A stretch of 64,000 nucleotides of DNA, from contig NZ_JACHJJ010000017.1 in NCBI RefSeq assembly GCF_014203605.1, positions 1 through 64,000 on the forward strand, given 5' to 3'. The DNA is from Thiemannella venezuelensis. Its GTDB lineage: Bacteria; Actinomycetota; Actinomycetes; Streptosporangiales; Streptosporangiaceae. The notes below the pieces were generated by a model. It did no database searches. It had not been told where the DNA came from and saw nothing but the letters and a program-made list of their open reading frames with translations. This document shows positions 1 to 7,344 of the stretch, one piece after another (positions within the stretch are counted from its first letter, which is position 1; each line of letters begins with the position of its first letter). A program made the position numbers and the translations under genes.

Positions 1-304
1 CGGCCGCCCACCCCCGGTCGAAGTCACTCGGAGATCATCCCACGGGCGGGGTCATGCGCAGGCCATGCACGAAGACGGAACCTGAACAGTCACCTTTAAG
101 CCTCTCCGGTTTCATGGGGATACCCTTCGGCCCGCCTGCATGACGGGGGCGCTGGCTGATCAGCCTCCTGTCCGTGCTGGTTGCAGGCTGCTGACTTGGC
201 CTTCTCACCTTCCCAAACGAAAGCTATGCTCGATAGAAGAATATGAGGCACAGTCACCACACAGAATCAGTGAACCCCCTGTGGCCTGGCTGGAGAGGAA
301 TGGC
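1..304. other. Upstream region without a recognised gene
   Basis: No coding sequence with typical actinomycete codon use is visible here. The second half (about 195-290) is noticeably less GC-rich than the rest of the window, as expected for the control region of the HTH gene that starts at 305. A TATGCT hexamer near 224 could be a -10 element, but no convincing -35 partner was seen. The open frame of the downstream gene extends back to about 140. That extension has poor codon bias and lies before a good ribosome binding site, so I treat it as non-coding. Confidence 0.5.
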
Positions 305-1123
305 ATGAGCGTCCCCCATGGCTTTGATCCCTCCGTATCACCTCGCGCCTACTTCGCCGCCGAGCTGCGTCGAATTAGAGAATCCACAGAAACCAGCCAA
401 AAAGTACTTTCCAAACGGATCGGCTGGTCAGAGAGTCAGATCAGCATGGTCGAGAACGGGCACCGCAAGCCGACCCGGAAGTTCGTCGAAGCGGTGGATT
501 CGGCTCTGAAGCTGGACGATGCGCTCATCGGCCTCTATGACATGACCGATGCCATGGGGGGCCGCTTGCCCGAATGGTTCCGCCCATGGGTGGAGATCGA
601 ACGCGAAGCGAAGGTCTTGCGCACCTGGCAGCCGCTGGTGGTTCCCGGTCTCCTCCAGACCGAGGAGTACGCCCGCATCATGCTGAGCGGAGAACCCGGG
701 GTCACCCCCGCACAGTTGGACGAGAATGTAGCCGCACGAATAGATCGCAGGGGGATATTGTCCCGCGCCAACCCGCCTATCCTGTGGGTGGTCCTTGACG
801 AGAGAGTCTTGCGCCACCCCGTTGGCTCCGAGGACGTGATGGCGAGGCAGATCGAACACCTTGCCGAGGCAGCGCAACAGCCCAACATCACGGTCCAGGT
901 CGTCCCCCTCAACTCCGGTGCGACGACTGGTCTGTCCGGCGGATTCGTCCTGGCGGAGATTCCAGGGATGGCCGATGTGGCCTACATGGACTCGGCTCAG
1001 CACGGACAGGTGACCGACCGTACGGAGGAGGTAGCGACCCTAAGCTACCGATACGAGGTGATCCGCGCCGAGGCACTGACCAAGCGTGCGTCACTGAAGC
1101 TGATCGAGGAGATGGTTCAATGA
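305..1123 (+). CDS. Helix-turn-helix regulator with DUF5753 domain (Scr1/WhiJ-partner type)
   Basis: This 272-residue protein has an N-terminal XRE-type helix-turn-helix (about residues 16-75, containing WSESQISMVENGHRKP). It is followed by the actinobacterial DUF5753 domain (about 90-265), recognised by WQPLVVPGLLQTEEYAR near residue 108. Such proteins are DNA-binding regulators found in many copies in streptomycetes and relatives, usually paired with a DUF397 protein that modulates them. I placed the start at ATG 305 because GGAGAGG lies six bases upstream; a longer frame from 140 has no ribosome site. The stop overlaps the next start by four bases (ATGA), so the two genes are translationally coupled. 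The specific target genes cannot be read from the sequence. Confidence 0.9.
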   Translation: MSVPHGFDPSVSPRAYFAAELRRIRESTETSQKVLSKRIGWSESQISMVENGHRKPTRKFVEAVDSALKLDDALIGLYDMTDAMGGRLPEWFRPWVEIEREAKVLRTWQPLVVPGLLQTEEYARIMLSGEPGVTPAQLDENVAARIDRRGILSRANPPILWVVLDERVLRHPVGSEDVMARQIEHLAEAAQQPNITVQVVPLNSGATTGLSGGFVLAEIPGMADVAYMDSAQHGQVTDRTEEVATLSYRYEVIRAEALTKRASLKLIEEMVQ

Positions 1124-1332
1124 ACGACCTGAGCCGGGAGCTGGCAGAGGCGGCATGGCGCAAGTCCAGCCGGTCATCCAGCAACGGTGGCGACTGCGTC
1201 GAGGTCGCCCAACTGTCCGGCGGCCGGAGAGGTGTCCGTGACAGCAAGAACCCCAACGGCCCCAAGCTCGTCTTCACTCCCAGCGAGTGGGACGCCTTCC
1301 TGAACGGCGTGAAGGCCGGCGAGTTCGACTAG
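1120..1332 (+). CDS. DUF397 small protein, partner of the upstream HTH regulator
   Basis: A 70-residue DUF397 protein, recognised by WRKSSRSSSNGGDCVEVA near residue 13 and by VRDSKNP...F followed by SEWDAFL at the end. DUF397 proteins are small, mostly acidic partners of the HTH-DUF5753 regulators. They have been proposed to hold the regulator in check or to form a toxin-antitoxin-like couple. The gene overlaps its partner by four bases (ATGA at 1120-1123) and is followed at once by a strong hairpin terminator, so the pair forms a complete two-gene operon. Confidence 0.9.
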   Translation: MNDLSRELAEAAWRKSSRSSSNGGDCVEVAQLSGGRRGVRDSKNPNGPKLVFTPSEWDAFLNGVKAGEFD

Positions 1333-1377
1333 CCCGCGGTGCCGTTCGGATAACCGTCGGCGGGCACCGCCGCCCCT

Positions 1378-1423
1378 GTGACCGACGAAGCCCCCGGCGG
1401 TTGCCGGGGGCTTCGTCGGTCAC
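1378..1423. terminator. Strong bidirectional hairpin terminator
   Basis: A perfect 21-bp inverted repeat (1378-1398 with 1403-1423) encloses a GGTT loop. The stem begins GTGACCGACGAAG. It sits between the DUF397 gene (plus) and cysM (minus), which converge here, so it can serve both strands. No long U tract follows, which is common for actinomycete terminators. Confidence 0.85.
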
Positions 1424-1486
1424 TCTGGCCGGGAACCGGCTGCGCGCCCCCTGCTGGAGTGCGACGCGGCCGGACAGCGGCGGAGG

Positions 1487-2735
<1,249 letters not shown>

Positions 2736-2816
2736 CGCGAGTCAGTCTCCTTGTGTCGTCGGGGGCGCCACCGGATCAGAACACCGGAGGCGGGAGGGGG
2801 ATTCCAGGACTGCGGC

Positions 2817-2954
2817 TCAGCGACAGTCGTAGACGACGGAGAACGGCGTGTGCCCGAACAGGAAGTTCTGCACGGGTGCGAGGCCGGCCTGGCGGACCCG
2901 GACGCCGGGACGCGCGCACACGACGTCCTCGTGGGTCGGATCGGCGGTCGGCAT
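2817..2954 (-). CDS. Candidate 45-residue peptide of unknown function in the cysO operon
   Basis: A short open frame of 45 codons lies between mec and cysO. The product starts MPTADPTHEDVVCARPG and ends FGHTPFSVVYDCR, with two cysteines, one of them penultimate. About nine in ten third positions are G or C, as in real genes of this genome. A TAGACT hexamer sits exactly seven bases before the ATG and there is no Shine-Dalgarno, so the message could be leaderless. It could be a regulatory leader peptide for cysO-cysM, where the cysteines might matter, or an independent small protein. I do not recognise a family. Confidence 0.5.
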   Translation of the reverse strand: MPTADPTHEDVVCARPGVRVRQAGLAPVQNFLFGHTPFSVVYDCR

Positions 2955-2967
2955 GGTGGCCAGTCTA
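2955..2967 (-). promoter_or_regulatory. Candidate leaderless promoter -10 (TAGACT) for peptide-cysO-cysM
   Basis: On the minus strand TAGACT (2962-2967) is followed by seven bases and then the ATG of the 45-residue peptide. This matches the actinomycete leaderless pattern TANNNT-N6-8-ATG, with transcription starting at or next to the start codon. A good -35 is not visible 17-18 bases upstream, so strength is uncertain. Confidence 0.45.
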
Positions 2968-3012
2968 CCCAAAGCGGTCATCGTCCCTCACGGCCGTATC
3001 ACGTGGCGGACG

Positions 3013-3429
3013 TCACGCCGGGACGATCTCGACCTCCTCCTCGGTCACCACTCCGTCGACGATTCGGTAGGACCGCAGCTCCACGCTCTCCCGCAGCTCC
3101 TCGCGCGTGGAGACCAGCACGTAGTGGGCGTTCGGCTCGGAGGCGTAGCTGATGTCGGTGCGGGAGGGGTAGGCCTCGGTCGCGGTGTGGGAGTGGTAGA
3201 TGACCACCGGCTCCTCGTCGCGGTCGTCCATCTCGCGCCAGACCTTCAGCTGCTCCATGGAGTCGAAACGGTAGAAGGTGGGCGAGCGCTCGGCGTTCTC
3301 CATCGGGACGAACCGGACGGGCGTGTCGGAGCCCAGCGGACCCGCGATCACCCCGCAGGCCTCGTCCGGGTGGTCGGCCCGGGCATGTTCAATGATCTTG
3401 TCGACCAGTTCCTTCGAGATCGTGAGCAT
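3013..3429 (-). CDS. mec: MEC-type JAMM metallopeptidase (CysO processing)
   Basis: A 138-residue Mov34/MPN/PAD-1 protein with a complete JAMM zinc site: E23, then H79-S-H81, seven residues, S89, two residues, D92 (HSHTATEAYPSRTD). In M. tuberculosis the homologue MEC removes cysteine from the CysO-cysteine adduct made by CysM. Related JAMM enzymes in other bacteria clip residues that follow the di-glycine of sulfur carriers. Here the carrier ends in GGAR, so this enzyme may do both. No Shine-Dalgarno is visible. A TAGCTT hexamer that includes the stop of the upstream DUF2017 gene lies six bases before the ATG, so expression may be leaderless or coupled. Confidence 0.9.
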   Translation of the reverse strand: MLTISKELVDKIIEHARADHPDEACGVIAGPLGSDTPVRFVPMENAERSPTFYRFDSMEQLKVWREMDDRDEEPVVIYHSHTATEAYPSRTDISYASEPNAHYVLVSTREELRESVELRSYRIVDGVVTEEEVEIVPA

Positions 3430-3441
3430 GTCTGGAAGCTA
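3430..3441 (-). promoter_or_regulatory. Possible leaderless -10 (TAGCTT) before mec
   Basis: TAGCTT on the minus strand (3436-3441) is six bases before the mec ATG, and its first three bases are the stop codon of the DUF2017 gene. It fits the TANNNT leaderless pattern, but a hexamer this degenerate inside an operon can arise by chance. Confidence 0.25.
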
Positions 3442-3963
3442 CCAAAGGGCTCGGACGAGGCTGTCCTGGAGGTAGGTGAGCCAGTCGTAGGTGAGGTAGG
3501 CGGGGTAGCGGGGGTCGTCCTCCGGCAGCCCGGAGAGCTCCTCGTGGAGCTCCTCGGTCACCTCCAGCCGGGTGCCGAGCGCGAGCCGTACGTCGTTCAG
3601 CGCCCGCACCCACGCCTGCGCCTGCTCGCCGGTGAGCTCCACCCGGCCGGGCGCGGCGCTGTCGAGCATGGTCTGCGCGTCGGCCCGCTTGCCGTCGCGC
3701 AGGGTCGCCTCGGTGTAGCGGCGGAACTCGGCCGACAGCTCGTCGTCCTCGTAGGCGGAGGGGAACAGCCGGGCCAGCACCGGGTCGTCGGACTGCTCGG
3801 ACGGGCCGATGCCCAGCGCCCGCTCCAGCGGGTCGTCACCGGTCGTGCCCGGCTCGACCAGGTCGAGGATCTGCGCCATCAGCGAGCGCAGGACCGCGAC
3901 CTCCGCCGGGTCGAAGTCGGCGATCACCGAGCCCTCGGGGCCCGCCGTGAACCCGCTGCTCAC
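3439..3963 (-). CDS. DUF2017 family protein, coupled to clpS
   Basis: A 174-residue soluble, acidic protein of the actinobacterial DUF2017 family. It is recognised by its fixed position just after clpS and by the C-terminal [19 protein letters not shown]. The function is unknown; the constant neighbourhood of clpS and the JAMM protease suggests a link to protein turnover or sulfur carrier handling, but this is inference. I chose GTG 3963 because it overlaps the clpS stop by four bases (GTGA). A longer frame starting inside clpS has no support. Confidence 0.85.
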   Translation of the reverse strand: MSSGFTAGPEGSVIADFDPAEVAVLRSLMAQILDLVEPGTTGDDPLERALGIGPSEQSDDPVLARLFPSAYEDDELSAEFRRYTEATLRDGKRADAQTMLDSAAPGRVELTGEQAQAWVRALNDVRLALGTRLEVTEELHEELSGLPEDDPRYPAYLTYDWLTYLQDSLVRALW

Positions 3964-4247
3964 GACTGCTTCTGCACGGTGGCCCACAGGCCGTAGGAGT
4001 GCATGATCTGCACGTCGCGCTCCATCTCCTCACGGGTGCCGCTGGAGACCACGGCCTTGCCCTTGCGGTGCACGTCGAGCATCAGCTTCTCCGCCTTCTC
4101 CTTGGAGTAGCCGAACACGGTCTGGAAGACGTACGTCACGTACGACATCAGGTTGACCGGGTCGTTCCAGACGATGGTCAGCCACGGCAGATCGGGCCGC
4201 ACGTCCATCGCCGGACGCGCGACCTCCATCGGAGCAGTGCCACCCAC
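3960..4247 (-). CDS. clpS: ATP-dependent Clp protease adaptor ClpS
   Basis: A 95-residue adaptor that binds N-end-rule substrates and delivers them to ClpC/ClpA-ClpP. The signature [15 protein letters not shown] (residues 27-41) contains the Asn-Asp pair that holds the substrate alpha-amino group, and VHRKGKAVV (59-67) supplies the conserved histidine H60. The start is GTG 4247. Upstream there is no Shine-Dalgarno but CAGACT lies seven bases before it, consistent with leaderless transcription. It is the first gene of the minus-strand run clpS-DUF2017-mec and is divergent from pncB. Confidence 0.94.
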   Translation of the reverse strand: MGGTAPMEVARPAMDVRPDLPWLTIVWNDPVNLMSYVTYVFQTVFGYSKEKAEKLMLDVHRKGKAVVSSGTREEMERDVQIMHSYGLWATVQKQS

Positions 4248-4260
4248 GTTCCCCAGTCTG
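4248..4260 (-). promoter_or_regulatory. Candidate leaderless promoter -10 (CAGACT) for clpS
   Basis: CAGACT (4255-4260, minus strand) is followed by GGGGAAC and the GTG start of clpS. The same CAGACT is used with a consensus TTGACA at 17-bp spacing before the gene at 29132, which supports reading this hexamer as a -10. Confidence 0.5.
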
Positions 4261-4274
4261 CCCTACTCCGGGCC

Positions 4275-4287
4275 TAGTCTTCGACTC
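4275..4287 (+). promoter_or_regulatory. Candidate leaderless promoter -10 (TAGTCT) for pncB
   Basis: TAGTCT (4275-4280) lies exactly seven bases before the GTG start at 4288 and no ribosome site is present. It sits back to back with the clpS element in a 40-bp divergent intergenic stretch. Confidence 0.5.
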
Positions 4288-5577
4288 GTGACGATGAGCA
4301 TGAGCAGTGCGTTGCTGACGGATCACTACGAGCTGACGATGCTGCAGGCGGCGCTGCGCAGCGGCGCCGCCTGCCGGGGCGCCGTTTTCGAGGTCTTCGC
4401 CCGGCGGCTGCCCGGGGCGCGGCGCTACGGAGTGGTCGCCGGCACCGGCCGGGTGCTGGACGCGCTGGAGGGCTTCCGGTTCGGCGAGGACGAGCTCGCC
4501 TTCCTGCGGGACGGCAACGTGGTGGACGGCCCCACCCTGGACTTCCTCGCCGGCTACCGCTTCTCCGGCCGGGTGTACGGCTACCGCGAGGGCGACTGCT
4601 ACTTCCCCGGCTCCCCCATCCTCACTGTCGAGGGCACGTTCGCCGAGGCCGTGCTGCTGGAGACGCTCATCCTGTCGATCCTCAACCACGACTGCGCGAT
4701 CGCCACGGCCGCCTCCCGGATGGTCCACGCCGCGGGGTCCCGGCCGATCATCGAGATGGGCTCCCGGCGCACCCACGAGGCGTCCGCGGTGGCCGCCGCC
4801 CGCGCCGCGTACCTGTGCGGGTTCGCCGCCACCTCCAACCTGATGGCCGGCCGCGTGTACGGCGTGCCGACGGCGGGGACCGCCGCCCACGCGTTCACCC
4901 TGCTGCACGACTCGGAGGAGCAGGCCTTCCGGGCCCAGCTCGACGCGCTCGGCACGGGCACCACGCTCCTGGTGGACACCTACGACGTGGCGCAGGCCGT
5001 ACGGACCGCGGTGGAGCTCGCCGGACCGGAGCTGGGCGCGGTCCGGCTCGACTCCGGCGACCTGGGCGAGGCCGCGCACGAGGTGCGCGCGCAGCTCGAC
5101 GCGCTGGGCGCGCACCGCACCCGCATCCTGGTCACCAGCGACCTCGACGAGCACGCCATCGCGGCGCTGGCCGCCGCCCCGGTGGACGGCTACGGCGTCG
5201 GCACCTCACTTGTCACCGGCTCCGGCTCCCCCACGGCCGCCCTCGTCTACAAGCTCGTCGCCCGCGAGGACGCCTCCGGCGTCATGCGCCCGGTGGCCAA
5301 GAAGTCGGTCGGCAAGCCGAGCCGGGGCGGACGCAAGGAGGCCTTCCGCGAGCTCGACGAGTCGGGTACGGCCGTCGCCGAGCTGGTGACGACCTCCGGC
5401 GACCGGCCGGCCGGAGCCCGCCCCCTCCAGGCCGAGCTGGTCCGCGACGGCGAGATCGTGGGCCGCGAGAGCCTGGACGAGGCCCGCGCCCGCCACCGCC
5501 GCGCCTTCGCGGAGCTTCCCGCCGTCGCCCACCAGCTCTCCCGGGGCGACGTGGCGCTGCCGACCGTGTTTGACTAG
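4288..5577 (+). CDS. pncB: Nicotinate phosphoribosyltransferase
   Basis: A 429-residue enzyme that converts nicotinate and PRPP to nicotinate mononucleotide in NAD salvage (Preiss-Handler pathway). The N-terminal LLTDHYELTMLQAAL is the family hallmark. H201 in GTAAHAFTLL is the expected phosphorylated histidine, and the phosphate-binding C-terminal half contains YGVGTSLVTGSGSP and PVAKKSVGKPSRGGRKEAF. The start is GTG 4288, placed by the -10 hexamer seven bases upstream; ATG codons at 4294 and 4300 are alternatives. The next gene, a nicotinamidase, follows after four bases, so the two act in sequence. Confidence 0.95.
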   Translation: MTMSMSSALLTDHYELTMLQAALRSGAACRGAVFEVFARRLPGARRYGVVAGTGRVLDALEGFRFGEDELAFLRDGNVVDGPTLDFLAGYRFSGRVYGYREGDCYFPGSPILTVEGTFAEAVLLETLILSILNHDCAIATAASRMVHAAGSRPIIEMGSRRTHEASAVAAARAAYLCGFAATSNLMAGRVYGVPTAGTAAHAFTLLHDSEEQAFRAQLDALGTGTTLLVDTYDVAQAVRTAVELAGPELGAVRLDSGDLGEAAHEVRAQLDALGAHRTRILVTSDLDEHAIAALAAAPVDGYGVGTSLVTGSGSPTAALVYKLVAREDASGVMRPVAKKSVGKPSRGGRKEAFRELDESGTAVAELVTTSGDRPAGARPLQAELVRDGEIVGRESLDEARARHRRAFAELPAVAHQLSRGDVALPTVFD

Positions 5578-5581
5578 CACC

Positions 5582-6157
5582 ATGGCAACCGCGCTGATCA
5601 TCGTCGACGTCCAGAACGACTTCTGCGAGGGCGGCAGCCTCGCGGTGGGCGGCGGCGCCGAGGTGGCCGCCGCCATCTCCCGGCACGCCTCCTCCCACCC
5701 CTACGACCACGTCGTGGCCACCCGCGACTACCACGTCGACCCGGGCGACCACTTCGCCGCCGAACCCGACTTCGTGCTCTCCTGGCCCGCGCACTGCGTG
5801 GCCGGGACCCCGGGCGCGGACTTCCACCCCGCCTTCGACACCGGGCGCGTGGAGGAGGTGTTCAGCAAGGGCGCCCACTCGGCCGCCTACAGCGGTTTCG
5901 AGGGCGCCTCCGCCGACGGCGTGCGCCTGGCGGACTGGCTCGCCGAGCGTCATGTGCACGCGGTGGACGTGGTCGGCATCGCCACCGACCACTGCGTGCG
6001 GGCCACGGCCCTGGACGCGGTGGAGAACAACCTGGCCGTCCACGTGCTGCTGGACCTGACCGCGGGCGTCGCCCGCCAGACCACCGAGGCCGCCGTCGCC
6101 GAGCTCGACTCCGCCGGAGTCCTCCTGAGCGGCGCCCCGGTGGTCCGTTCCGCCTGA
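5582..6157 (+). CDS. pncA: Nicotinamidase (pyrazinamidase)
   Basis: A 191-residue isochorismatase-fold hydrolase that deamidates nicotinamide to nicotinate, the substrate of the pncB product. The catalytic triad is D9, K96 (FSKGAHSAAYSGF) and C138 (GIATDHCVRATALDA). The metal ligands D49, H51, H57 and H71 are all present (DYHVDPGDHF), matching M. tuberculosis PncA almost position for position. ATG 5582 lies four bases after the pncB stop and has no Shine-Dalgarno of its own, so it is probably translated by coupling. The enzyme would be expected to hydrolyse pyrazinamide as well. Confidence 0.95.
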   Translation: MATALIIVDVQNDFCEGGSLAVGGGAEVAAAISRHASSHPYDHVVATRDYHVDPGDHFAAEPDFVLSWPAHCVAGTPGADFHPAFDTGRVEEVFSKGAHSAAYSGFEGASADGVRLADWLAERHVHAVDVVGIATDHCVRATALDAVENNLAVHVLLDLTAGVARQTTEAAVAELDSAGVLLSGAPVVRSA

Positions 6158-6170
6158 GGCGGCGTCAGGC
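6152..6170. repeat. Small inverted repeat holding both convergent stop codons
   Basis: GCCTGA (6152-6157) and TCAGGC (6165-6170) form a six-bp inverted repeat. The TGA in one arm ends pncA, and the TCA in the other arm is the stop of the minus-strand coiled-coil gene. It may act as a weak terminator for both genes, but the stem is short. Confidence 0.35.
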
Positions 6171-6557
6171 CGCCGGGGGCATCCCCAGGAGGTGGATGAT
6201 CCGGTCGAGCTTCCCGTCCATGGTCCCGAAGTCCTCCTTCAGTCCCGCGACATCCGATTTCAGGCCCGCGACATCCTGCTTGACCTCGACCATGTCCGAC
6301 TTCAGGCCCGCGACATCCCGCTTGACCTCGACCATGTCCGACTTCAGGCCCGCGACATCCGCCTTCAGGCCCGTGACATCCGTCTTGAGGACCGCGACAT
6401 CCCGCTTGACCTCGTTGAGGTCTTCCTTGGTGGCGAACCTCTCAAGATCCTTCTTGGTTGCGAGAGTGTCCATCTTCACCAGGATCTGCCCGATTACGGG
6501 AGCCATGTACTCCACGACTTCTTCCCTGATCTTCGCGCGGATGATCTCGTCGATCAT
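6165..6557 (-). CDS. Short coiled-coil protein with tandem repeats, function unknown
   Basis: A 130-residue protein starting MIDEIIRAKIREEVVEYM. From about residue 40 to 120 it is one long heptad-patterned coiled coil built of repeats such as DVAGLKSDMVEVKR. It ends DRIIHLLGMPPAA. The coding DNA contains 42-bp tandem repeats, so the length probably varies between strains. ATG 6557 has AGAGG five bases upstream; an earlier start would add a proline-rich stretch of poor quality. No enzyme motif, signal peptide or membrane segment is seen. It resembles generic coiled-coil proteins of bacteria and phage, but I cannot assign a role. Confidence 0.75.
   Translation of the reverse strand: MIDEIIRAKIREEVVEYMAPVIGQILVKMDTLATKKDLERFATKEDLNEVKRDVAVLKTDVTGLKADVAGLKSDMVEVKRDVAGLKSDMVEVKQDVAGLKSDVAGLKEDFGTMDGKLDRIIHLLGMPPAA
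6259..6342. repeat. Two 42-bp tandem repeats inside the coiled-coil gene
   Basis: Positions 6259-6300 and 6301-6342 are the same 42-bp unit with one difference. They are flanked by 21-bp half units beginning TTCAGGCCCGCGACATCC up to about 6410. Each unit encodes 14 residues, that is two heptads. Confidence 0.85.
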
Positions 6558-6740
6558 GTGTCCTCTTTCCGAGAGTACCCGAGTGGCACCTGGAGGGGGC
6601 GGGGCCGATGACGTGGGAACGCTACAGGATTCGACTACGGCAGGCATGCAATCGATCACCCTGTGTCAATGAAGAGGTAAACGCAGCCACCACCGGATGG
6701 GACAGGAGTATGACGGAGAGTCGCGATCCTCAACCTCACG

Positions 6741-7283
6741 GTGGTGACTCGTATGCTCCTGCTCGGCGTCCTGTGGCTGCTCGCGGCTCCGGTGTGCGTG
6801 TGGCTGCTGGTCCGCGGCCGCGGCCGCGGTCCGGCCCGGCTCGGCGGCCTGCTCGTGCTCGCCGGGCTGGAGGCCGCCACGTTCTGGCTCGTTCCGGAGA
6901 CCGGGTCACCGGCCCCGCTCTCCCGTCCCGTGTCCGCCGCACCGCCAGAACCGGCCGCGCCCGCCTGCTCGGCCCGGCCGCCCGTTCCCGAGCAGGTGAG
7001 GCCGACCAGGAAGAAGCACGGGCTCCGGGCCGTGACGCTCTCCTGGACGGCGGCGGCGGACGAGTGCGGCACCGCGACCGTCGTCCTCCAGCGCAGGAAC
7101 CACAGGATCAGGGTGTGGCTGCACGAGGGGACGGGCCCTGCACCCGCCGGGGCCCGGACGGTCCCGGTGACCGTGGCGGGCGGGACGGCCTCCGCCGAGC
7201 TCCGGTTCGATCCGCCGCTGCCGGGCCGGAGCGAGCTCACGGCCGTCGACGGGCGCACCGGCCGTCCCGTCGCCCTGCGCTGA
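6741..7283 (+). CDS. Predicted membrane-anchored protein of unknown function
   Basis: A 180-residue protein with a hydrophobic N-terminus. Two short membrane segments at about residues 4-24 and 33-51 are separated by a basic RGRGRGPAR loop. A proline/alanine-rich linker follows, then an extracytoplasmic domain of about 90 residues (TLSWTAAADECGTATVVLQRR...), rich in beta-strand patterns, with two cysteines. The start is uncertain (GTG 6741, GTG 6744 or ATG 6753) and no clear ribosome site is present. Codon use is normal for the genome and a strong terminator follows. I recognise no family; a beta-sandwich surface domain is a guess. Confidence 0.6.
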   Translation: MVTRMLLLGVLWLLAAPVCVWLLVRGRGRGPARLGGLLVLAGLEAATFWLVPETGSPAPLSRPVSAAPPEPAAPACSARPPVPEQVRPTRKKHGLRAVTLSWTAAADECGTATVVLQRRNHRIRVWLHEGTGPAPAGARTVPVTVAGGTASAELRFDPPLPGRSELTAVDGRTGRPVALR

Positions 7284-7289
7284 CCCGCA

Positions 7290-7344
7290 CCGGACCCGGA
7301 GGCCCCTCAGAGCGCCCGGGGCCCGGAGGGGTCTCCGGGTCCGG
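7290..7344. terminator. Bidirectional terminator, about 19-bp stem
   Basis: The outer arms 7290-7301 (CCGGACCCGGAG) and 7333-7344 pair perfectly. The stem continues inward to about 19 bp with one G-T pair around a 17-base loop. It fills the gap between the convergent gene ending at 7283 and the helicase stop at 7345. Confidence 0.8.

Noticed and set aside
6240-6420. CRISPR-like array, because of regularly spaced repeats
   Set aside because: The repeats are in direct tandem, in frame, and encode coiled-coil heptads; there are no unique spacers or cas genes.
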